Source: JAIPIY01 sp964489785 (GTDB taxonomy: Bacteria > Patescibacteriota > Minisyncoccia > Phycocordibacterales > UBA1006). From it: DNA of 18,514 nucleotides. Shown here in pieces: positions 13,575-18,514 of the stretch (the stretch's first letter is position 1; each line of letters begins with the position of its first letter). The position numbers were made by a program, and so were the translations under genes. Location: assembly GCA_964489785.1 (NCBI GenBank), contig CAZAZY010000014.1:1-18514 (forward strand), written 5' to 3'. The notes beneath the pieces were generated by a model. It saw nothing but the letters and a program-made list of their open reading frames with translations, made no database searches and was not told the DNA's origin.

Positions 13575-14774
13575 TTAAGCAATAATTTTTGTACAAACAC
13601 CGGCACCAACGGTTCGACCTCCTTCACGAATAGCGAAGCGTTGTTGTTCTTCTAGGGCAACTGGCACTAATAGTTTCACTTTCAATTTAACTGTATCTCC
13701 TGGCATAACCATTTCTGCACCTTCTGGAAGTGTTACTTCACCAGTTACGTCAGTTGTACGGATGTAAAATTGAGGTTTGTATCCTTTAAAGAAAGGAGTG
13801 TGTCGTCCACCTTCGTCTTTTTTCAAGATGTACACTTCACATTCGAATTCTGTATGAGGTGTCAAAGTACCTGGTTTTGACAATACTTGTCCACGTGTGA
13901 TGTCTTCTTTTTTAAGACCTCGCAATAGGATACCAGCGTTGTCTCCAGCCATACCTTCTTGTAGTTGTTTGTTGAACATTTCAACTCCAGTTACAGTAGT
14001 TTTTTGTGTAGCAGCCATTCCAACGATTTCGATTTCTTCACCAACTTTGATGATTCCTCGTTCAATTTTACCAGTTACTACAGTTCCACGACCTTCGATA
14101 GAGAAGATGTCTTCTACAGGCATCAAGAAAGGCTTGTCAGTTTCACGAACTGGCATTGGGATATAAGAATCCAATGTATCAGCTAATTCAAGAACTTTTT
14201 TAGCCCATTGGTCATCCGCAGATGTTGCATCAAGAGCTTTCAAACCTGAACCTTTGATAACAGGAGCATTAGCACCATCAAATTCGTATTTTGTAAGTAA
14301 TTCACGAACCTCTTCTTCAACCAATTCGATCAAATCTGGATCGTCAACCATATCACATTTATTCAAGAAAACGATGATTTTAGGTACACCAACCTGTCGA
14401 GCCAACAAAATGTGTTCTCGAGTTTGTGGCATCACACCATCTGTTGCAGCAACTACGATGATAGCACCGTCCATCTGAGCAGCACCAGTAATCATGTTTT
14501 TAATGTAGTCAGCGTGACCAGGAGCGTCAATGTGAGCATAGTGACGATTTGGTGTTTCGTATTCATTGTGAGAAAGCGCGATGGTAATTCCACGTGCTTT
14601 TTCTTCAGGAGCCGAGTCAATTTGACTTACGTCCTTGATTTTTGATGAATAACCATTACCTGCAAGGTTAAGAACATGCAAGATGGCCGCTGTTAATGTT
14701 GTTTTTCCGTGGTCAACGTGCCCAATAGTACCTACGTTAACGTGTGGTTTTGATCGATCAAATATTTCTGCCAT
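13575..14774 (-). CDS. tuf: Elongation factor Tu
   Basis: The GTPase that brings aminoacyl-tRNA to the ribosome. All G motifs are present: G1 GHVDHGKT (18-25), G2 around RGITI (61-65), G3 DAPGH (83-87) and G4 NKCD (138-141). Domains 2 and 3 follow (GRGTVVTGKIERG; GRTVGAGVCTKII at the end). It has 399 residues. I use the ATG ending at 14774 (MAEIFDRSKP) because this matches the family start; the frame is open to a GTG at 14786. The G3 motif has Ala where many EF-Tu proteins have Cys (HIDAPGH). It is the first gene of the proximal S10-type unit, with a strong promoter and a long leader. Confidence 0.98.
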   Translation of the reverse strand: MAEIFDRSKPHVNVGTIGHVDHGKTTLTAAILHVLNLAGNGYSSKIKDVSQIDSAPEEKARGITIALSHNEYETPNRHYAHIDAPGHADYIKNMITGAAQMDGAIIVVAATDGVMPQTREHILLARQVGVPKIIVFLNKCDMVDDPDLIELVEEEVRELLTKYEFDGANAPVIKGSGLKALDATSADDQWAKKVLELADTLDSYIPMPVRETDKPFLMPVEDIFSIEGRGTVVTGKIERGIIKVGEEIEIVGMAATQKTTVTGVEMFNKQLQEGMAGDNAGILLRGLKKEDITRGQVLSKPGTLTPHTEFECEVYILKKDEGGRHTPFFKGYKPQFYIRTTDVTGEVTLPEGAEMVMPGDTVKLKVKLLVPVALEEQQRFAIREGGRTVGAGVCTKIIA

Positions 14775-14893
14775 GATAATTTGCACTCAGAGGTTCAAAG
14801 AGAACATGAGTTAATTAATGAATAATTAATAAAAACGATTTTTTCGTTTGAGGTTCGCTTCTTGGATTACAAAAAGTAACACAATGTGCGATA
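14775..14893 (-). promoter_or_regulatory. Long leader region of tuf
   Basis: About 119 bases separate the predicted transcription start from the tuf ATG. Within it lie three short inverted repeats: 14833-14838 with 14844-14849 (AAACGA/TCGTTT), 14811-14817 with 14823-14829 (TTAATTA/TAATTAA), and 14793-14796 with 14802-14805. The 7-mer GAGGTTC (plus-strand reading) occurs twice, at 14790-14796 and 14850-14856. No known riboswitch is recognised. All stems are AT-rich and weak. Confidence 0.4.
14787..14807 (-). CDS. Possible 6-residue mini-ORF in the tuf leader
   Basis: ATG at 14807 opens MFSLNL and stops with TGA, 12 bases before the tuf ATG. It overlaps a small inverted repeat (GTTC/GAAC). This may be chance; no family can be named for such a peptide. 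Confidence 0.12.
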   Translation of the reverse strand: MFSLNL

Positions 14894-14899
14894 GAACGC

Positions 14900-14928
14900 A
14901 TCTTATACTAAAATGAAAAAAGAGTCAA
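14900..14928 (-). promoter_or_regulatory. Promoter of the tuf-rpsJ-rplB operon
   Basis: On the minus strand TTGACT (14928-14923) and TAAGAT (14905-14900) are separated by 17 bases; TATAAG overlaps the -10. The transcription start should be near 14893. Confidence 0.65.
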
Positions 14929-14972
14929 GAGGAACTTGGATATTCAAACGATTGTTGGCACGCTAACCAAAA

Positions 14973-15611
14973 TTACTGTCGCCAAGGTCGATACCCTCGT
15001 CCTTGTTGTTGTGCACCACTAGAAACTGTTCCACCAGCTTGCCCAGCTTTTACATTACCTCCGATAACCATACCGGTTCCCGCAACATTTAATACAGCAC
15101 CTGAAATAAGAAGTGCGTTTTGCGTTTTTACATCGTTTGACATCGCTCCGACACCCTGTAATACAGTCCCAACGGCCATCGTAACCCCTCCAGCGATTTT
15201 CAGATTTTGAGCAGTTTTAAGGTCTTTTTGTTGTTGTTCATATGCCGCCCATTGTTCTGGAGTCATCTGGACAGTGTTTTGGTTTCCTGGATTGTTCACC
15301 ATTTGACCATTTTGCATTCCTTGAGCTTGATTTACCACCTGAGCCGAAGATTGTTCTACATTACCAAAAGTTGCCAATACGGTCATAAACACCGGTAATA
15401 CTATCTTTGCACGGGATGCTAATTCTGCAGAGAATTTCAAATTTTCAAAATTTTCTCCTGATTTATCAAATAAAGATTCAAGTTTTTCAAATAGGGGCTT
15501 CATATTTTCTAATCTACCAACAAAAAAATCCTGAATTGTTTCCATCTCATTTGCAGGGGTAGTTTCTTGAACTGGCTTTGGGATTTGTTTTTTAAAAGGG
15601 TTTTCAAACAT
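14973..15611 (-). CDS. Unrecognised Gln/Gly-rich membrane-associated protein between fusA and tuf
   Basis: I do not recognise this 212-residue protein. Residues 1-65 are charged and mostly helical (FFVGRLENMKPLFEKLESLF). Residues 68-84 are hydrophobic (possible membrane segment). Residues 85-130 are rich in Gln, Asn and Met (VVNQAQGMQNGQMVNNPGNQ). Residues 136-155 and 165-186 are two Gly/Ala/Val-rich hydrophobic segments that could pair as a hairpin in the membrane. The tail is Gly/Gln/Arg-rich (QQQGRGYRPWRQ). There are no cysteines. It follows the 47-residue gene by 17 bases and shares its promoter. No clear terminator separates it from the tuf promoter, so read-through into tuf is possible. 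Confidence 0.65.
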   Translation of the reverse strand: MFENPFKKQIPKPVQETTPANEMETIQDFFVGRLENMKPLFEKLESLFDKSGENFENLKFSAELASRAKIVLPVFMTVLATFGNVEQSSAQVVNQAQGMQNGQMVNNPGNQNTVQMTPEQWAAYEQQQKDLKTAQNLKIAGGVTMAVGTVLQGVGAMSNDVKTQNALLISGAVLNVAGTGMVIGGNVKAGQAGGTVSSGAQQQGRGYRPWRQ

Positions 15612-15628
15612 AATGAAAGATTAAATTA

Positions 15629-15772
15629 TTAAACAGACTGAGCGGCTATTTCTTCTGATGCTTGTTCTAGAACGCTTGTAACTTCGTTTATAAATTGTTC
15701 TTTGTCTTGTTCAGTTACGTTTTCGCCTGATGCTAAACGGTCTGCAAGAGCTTGTAATTCTTCGTTATTCAT
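15629..15772 (-). CDS. Small acidic helical protein of unknown function (47 residues)
   Basis: A short frame starting MNNEELQALADRLASGEN and ending SEEIAAQSV, with stop TAA. It is acidic, lacks Gly/Pro-rich parts except one turn, and should form two helices. It is believable because a strong promoter (TTGACT, 18 bases, TAAAAT with TGC) sits so that transcription would begin at its ATG, and because it ends 17 bases before the 212-residue gene. No family is recognised. The two may act together, perhaps as a small regulator or partner of the membrane protein, but this is only an inference from position. Confidence 0.6.
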   Translation of the reverse strand: MNNEELQALADRLASGENVTEQDKEQFINEVTSVLEQASEEIAAQSV

Positions 15773-15778
15773 GGTCTA

Positions 15779-15808
15779 ATTTTAGCACACAGTATACCCA
15801 AAAGTCAA
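15779..15808 (-). promoter_or_regulatory. Promoter of the 47-residue gene, predicted leaderless
   Basis: On the minus strand TTGACT (15808-15803) and TAAAAT (15784-15779) lie 18 bases apart, with TGC just before the -10. Only six bases separate the -10 from the ATG at 15772, so the expected transcription start coincides with the start codon. Confidence 0.65.
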
Positions 15809-15835
15809 GTTTTTAGCATTATTTCTGGGAAAAAA

Positions 15836-15865
15836 CAAAAATCGCCTGCATTCAGGCGATTTTTG
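15836..15865. terminator. Intrinsic terminator after fusA
   Basis: A perfect 13-bp stem pairs 15836-15848 with 15853-15865 (CAAAAATCGCCTG against CAGGCGATTTTTG) around CATT. It has A and T tracts on both sides and lies 20 bases after the fusA stop. It isolates fusA from the two small genes and tuf. Confidence 0.9.
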
Positions 15866-15885
15866 TCAGAACAATATAAGTTTTG

Positions 15886-18039
15886 TTATCTTCGTCCAGC
15901 TCGAGATCCAGCAATATCAGTAGCAATATTAGATGGAACAATATCGTATCGAGAAAATTCCATCGTAAATGAACCACGTCCTGATGTCATAGATCGAAGA
16001 CTGTTCATGTATCCGAACATTTCTGACAATGGAACAGTTGCACGAATAGCCTGAACCATACCTCGGTCTTCTGAACCTTCGATCAATCCTCGTTTAGAAG
16101 ACAAATCCCCTGTAACATCACCAACAAAGTCTGGTGGTACCACAACCTCAACACGCATCATCGGTTCCAAAAGAACAGGTCGAGCTTGTTTTGCAGCATC
16201 CTGGAATGCCTGAGAAGCAGCAATTTTGAAGGCGATTTCAGAAGAGTCGACATCGTGATATGAACCATCATACAATTCAACAGAAATATCTGTCATTTGA
16301 TATCCAGCAGAAACCCCTCGTTGCATTCCTTCTTTGATACCTTTTTCCACTGCAGGAATATATTCCAATGGAATAACACCCCCCTTGATATTGTTGATGA
16401 ATTCGAATCCTTCGCTTCGTTTTACGTTCTTTGGAATTTTTTCCATATCAATATCTTTTTCAAGAGGTTTGATTTTGATTTTCACGTGTCCATATTGACC
16501 ACGACCACCTGATTGTTTTACATATTTATGTTCAACGTCAGCGTTTCCTGTAATAGTTTCTCGGTACGCAACCTGTGGTTTTCCAACAGTTGCTTCTACA
16601 CCAAATTCTCGTTTCATACGATCAACCAAAATTTCAAGATGTAATTCACCCATACCTGCAATAATGGTATCCATAGTTTCTGTATCTGTTGAAACTTTGA
16701 ATGTTGGATCTTCTGCAGATAATCGAGACAATGCCATACCCATTTTTTCTTGGTCGGCCTTTGTTTTTGGTTCAATCTTTAGTTGCACTACAGGTTCTGG
16801 GAAATCAATACCTTCTAATGTTACCAAATGATCTTCGTCACACAACGTATCTCCGGTGGTTACGTCTTTTAATCCAACCGCAGCAGCAATTTCTCCAGCA
16901 AACACTTGTTTTACTTCTTCTCGTTCGTTTGCATGCATACGCAAGATACGTCCAATACGTTCACGTTGTTCTGTACGAGGATTGTACACATATGAACCAG
17001 CTTCAAGAATACCAGAATATACACGGATATAGGTTAGCTGACCAACGAATGGATCGGTTTGCAATTTAAATGCCAGCGCAGCAAAAGGTGCAGTATCGTC
17101 AGAAGGACGATCTACTTCTTCTTTTGTTTCTGGATTTACTCCTTTGATTGGTGGTACATCAATAGGTGATGGAAGATAATCAATAACACCATCCAATACC
17201 AATTGCACACCTTTGTTTCGTAATGCTGTACCGCAGAATACTGGTACTAATTGGTTTGCAATTACTGCTTTTCGAGCTGTAGTTTTTAATTCATCCACAG
17301 TTATTTCTCCACCTTCAAGATATCGATTCATCAAAGATTCGTCGTTTTCAACGATTTTTTCAACCAATTCAGAACGATACATTTCAGATTCTTCTTTGTA
17401 TTCCGCAGGAATTTCGTGTTCTACGATTTGAGAACCCATTTCACCTTCAAAGGTATACGCCTTCATTCGAACAAAATCGATTACACCCTGCATGTTTTCT
17501 TCTTCACCCCAAGGCATTTGAAAACGAACTGCGTTAGGAGTTAATCGATTAATAATAGATTTATATGCTTTTTCAAAAGAAGCTCCTGTTCGGTCTAATT
17601 TGTTGATAAAACACATACGAGGAACTTTGTATTTATCCGCTTGACGCCAAACAGTCTCTGACTGAGGCTCAACACCAGCAACACCATCAAACACAGTTAC
17701 AGCGCCATCCAATACCTTTAACGATCGTTCTACCTCTACAGTAAAGTCAACGTGACCAGGGGTATCGATAATATTGAAACGGTGTTCTCGGTCTTTTGTT
17801 CCCGAAGTATCATATGATGGTTTCCAGAAACAAGTAGTAGCAGCCGAAGTAATGGTAATACCTCGCTCTTGTTCTTGTTCCATCCAGTCCATGACAGCTG
17901 CACCATCATGCACTTCACCAATTTTGTGTGATACACCTGTGTAAAATAATACACGTTCTGATGTTGTTGTTTTACCCGCATCGATGTGGGCAATAATTCC
18001 AAAGTTTCTTACTTTTTGTAGTGGATAATCTCGCTTCAT
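15886..18039 (-). CDS. fusA: Elongation factor G
   Basis: The translocation GTPase of the ribosome, also used in recycling. The G domain has AHIDAGKT (17-24), QERGITITSAA (58-67), DTPGH (92-96) and NKLD (146-149). Later domains show the usual GMGELHLEILVDRMKREF, VAYRETI and GRGQYGHVKIKI. The C-terminus has VLLEPMMRVEVVVP and SEMFGYMNSLRSMTSGRGSF. It has 717 residues, normal for EF-G. It has its own promoter, a leader of about 105 bases with a predicted three-way junction, and its own terminator. In most bacteria rpsL and rpsG precede fusA and tuf follows; here a surface-protein gene precedes it and two unknown genes separate it from tuf. Confidence 0.98.
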   Translation of the reverse strand: MKRDYPLQKVRNFGIIAHIDAGKTTTSERVLFYTGVSHKIGEVHDGAAVMDWMEQEQERGITITSAATTCFWKPSYDTSGTKDREHRFNIIDTPGHVDFTVEVERSLKVLDGAVTVFDGVAGVEPQSETVWRQADKYKVPRMCFINKLDRTGASFEKAYKSIINRLTPNAVRFQMPWGEEENMQGVIDFVRMKAYTFEGEMGSQIVEHEIPAEYKEESEMYRSELVEKIVENDESLMNRYLEGGEITVDELKTTARKAVIANQLVPVFCGTALRNKGVQLVLDGVIDYLPSPIDVPPIKGVNPETKEEVDRPSDDTAPFAALAFKLQTDPFVGQLTYIRVYSGILEAGSYVYNPRTEQRERIGRILRMHANEREEVKQVFAGEIAAAVGLKDVTTGDTLCDEDHLVTLEGIDFPEPVVQLKIEPKTKADQEKMGMALSRLSAEDPTFKVSTDTETMDTIIAGMGELHLEILVDRMKREFGVEATVGKPQVAYRETITGNADVEHKYVKQSGGRGQYGHVKIKIKPLEKDIDMEKIPKNVKRSEGFEFINNIKGGVIPLEYIPAVEKGIKEGMQRGVSAGYQMTDISVELYDGSYHDVDSSEIAFKIAASQAFQDAAKQARPVLLEPMMRVEVVVPPDFVGDVTGDLSSKRGLIEGSEDRGMVQAIRATVPLSEMFGYMNSLRSMTSGRGSFTMEFSRYDIVPSNIATDIAGSRAGRR

Positions 18040-18054
18040 AATGTATGTTCTGTT

Positions 18055-18126
18055 TTATGTGTTATGTTGTGTGAATAAAAAGAGCGTTCCAATACCTGAT
18101 ACAACGTGCATCAGAAAAGATATCAT
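18055..18126 (-). CDS. Possible 23-residue leader peptide before fusA
   Basis: An ATG at 18126 inside the first leader hairpin opens a 23-codon hydrophobic frame (beginning MISFLMHVVSGIGTLF) that ends with TAA at 18055, 15 bases before the fusA ATG. It covers both inner hairpins, the closing 3' arm and the U-tract of the leader structure, so ribosomes on it would open the structure. No ribosome binding site is seen. Chance cannot be excluded. Confidence 0.25.
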   Translation of the reverse strand: MISFLMHVVSGIGTLFLFTQHNT

Positions 18127-18141
18127 CTTTTTGGAGCGCCC
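18082..18141 (-). promoter_or_regulatory. Structured fusA leader: predicted three-way junction with U-tract
   Basis: On the minus strand an outer stem pairs GGGCGCTCC (18141-18133) with GGAACGCTC (18090-18082): eight pairs including one G-U, with one C-A mismatch. It encloses two hairpins, 18131-18125 with 18121-18115 (AAAAGAT/ATCTTTT) and 18114-18107 with 18103-18096 (CTGATGCA/TGTATCAG). Five T follow the closing arm (18081-18077). The structure begins about four bases after the predicted transcription start. It looks like an attenuator or a protein-binding leader; no known RNA family is recognised. Confidence 0.55.
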
Positions 18142-18151
18142 AGATAGGGTT

Positions 18152-18179
18152 ACTATACTATATTTAGATTTTTTTGCAA
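18152..18179 (-). promoter_or_regulatory. Promoter of fusA
   Basis: On the minus strand TTGCAA (18179-18174) and TATAGT (18157-18152) are separated by 16 bases. Transcription should begin near 18145. The -35 lies inside an inverted repeat described separately. Confidence 0.55.
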
Positions 18180-18191
18180 TCGTGTGCAAAA
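18172..18191. repeat. Inverted repeat over the fusA -35 box
   Basis: TTTTGCA (18172-18178) and TGCAAAA (18185-18191) are perfect inverted copies around six bases. The repeat covers the fusA -35 hexamer and touches the stop codon of the upstream surface-protein gene. No U-tract follows on the minus strand, so a protein-binding operator is as likely as a terminator. Confidence 0.4.
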
Positions 18192-18514
18192 TTATTCAAT
18201 ACTGTCAGATTGATCTTCCGGGGTTACGGGCGTTTCCTGGGGAGCAGACGATTCTGTTTCTTCAATTTCGTCTTCTGGTGCAGAAACTTCTGGGGTTTCA
18301 ATTTCTAATTCTTCTTCTATAATCAGAAGCTCTTCGTCAATAACAATTTCTTCTTCAGAATTTTCAGTATCAAGAATAACTCCTTCATTAATCAATTGTT
18401 TTAACATTTCAGCTTCTTGTTTGTCAAAACAAACGTCTTCGATACATAATTCCTCTGTTGTAATTTTCTCTGCAAAGATGTTTTGAATACCATTACCAAT
18501 GTCCCCAAGCACAT
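18192..18514 (-). CDS. Second surface protein with the S74-protein tail architecture (partial)
   Basis: The frame is open to the window edge, so only the C-terminal 107 codons are present; no start is called. The visible N-terminal part reads GDIGNGIQNIFAEKITTEEL followed by CIEDVCFDKQEAE. It aligns with residues 1211-1245 of the 1362-residue protein (DAGNGITKFFAKEIYTEQIC, then FCINGDQLE), including the two paired cysteines. A 70-residue acidic, Glu/Pro/Ser-rich tail follows, again as in the large protein. An S74 domain and repeats are therefore expected further upstream, outside the window. It stops at TAA directly against the fusA promoter. Confidence 0.75.
   Translation of the reverse strand, partial: VLGDIGNGIQNIFAEKITTEELCIEDVCFDKQEAEMLKQLINEGVILDTENSEEEIVIDEELLIIEEELEIETPEVSAPEDEIEETESSAPQETPVTPEDQSDSIE

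Noticed and set aside
14775..14786. Four-residue N-terminal extension of EF-Tu from GTG at 14786
   Set aside because: The ATG at 14774 gives the family-typical start MAEIFDRSKP; the extra residues have no family counterpart.
18082..18141. A tRNA gene in the fusA leader
   Set aside because: The outer stem and two hairpins recall a cloverleaf, but the element is only about 60 bases, lacks a T-arm GGTTCGA-type sequence, and ends in a U-tract.
1..18514. TGA read as glycine (code 25), as in some related candidate phyla
   Set aside because: All conserved genes are full length under the standard code with glycine coded by GGN, and no in-frame TGA occurs in them.

Overview
The window looks like part of a small, AT-rich genome from the Patescibacteria (Candidate Phyla Radiation), probably a Parcubacteria/Paceibacteria-type lineage. 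Three things suggest this: compact ribosomal proteins with Lys-rich tails, very large repetitive surface proteins ending in a peptidase S74 chaperone domain plus a short conserved Cys-containing tail, and very tight gene packing without recognisable Shine-Dalgarno sites. The lineage is inferred from gene style, not from a marker tree. The code is standard: all genes are open without TGA read as an amino acid, and none of the 24 annotated protein genes stops at TGA.

Layout, left to right. (1) 1-1820, plus strand: a three-gene thiol-oxidation operon (DsbA-like protein, membrane-anchored thioredoxin-like protein, DsbB-like quinone reductase) with an extended -10 promoter and a bidirectional terminator. 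(2) 1852-2615, minus strand: a membrane-anchored lysozyme-like putative peptidoglycan hydrolase with its own promoter. (3) 2662-6474, minus strand: the distal half of the S10 ribosomal protein cluster (rpsS, rplV, rpsC, rplP, rpmC, rpsQ, rplN, rplX, rplE), with a strong promoter and leader hairpin in front and tandem terminators behind. (4) 6515-10620, minus strand: a 1362-residue surface protein gene with a near-leaderless promoter, sitting exactly between rplB and rpsS. It carries 27 copies of a 17-residue repeat in two blocks, then an S74 self-cleaving intramolecular chaperone and an acidic tail. (5) 10630-14928, minus strand: tuf, rpsJ, rplC, rplD, rplW and rplB, ending in a perfect hairpin terminator at the rplB stop. 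(6) 14973-15808, minus strand: two unrecognised genes (212 and 47 residues) between tuf and fusA. (7) 15836-18179, minus strand: fusA with a long structured leader and a terminator. (8) 18192-18514: the 3' end of a second surface protein whose tail matches that of the 1362-residue protein.

The classical str-S10 order (fusA, tuf, rpsJ, rplC, rplD, rplW, rplB, rpsS...) is still visible. It has been cut into separate transcription units by surface-protein and unknown genes. The Dsb-like operon could oxidise closely spaced cysteine pairs seen in the exported proteins of the same window: three pairs in the 1362-residue protein and one in the lysozyme-like protein. The most notable points are the S74 gene inside the S10 cluster, its related copy before fusA, and structured leaders with U-tracts and possible leader ORFs in front of fusA, rpsS and the hydrolase gene. 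Everything here was read by eye; promoters, hairpins and functions are predictions.
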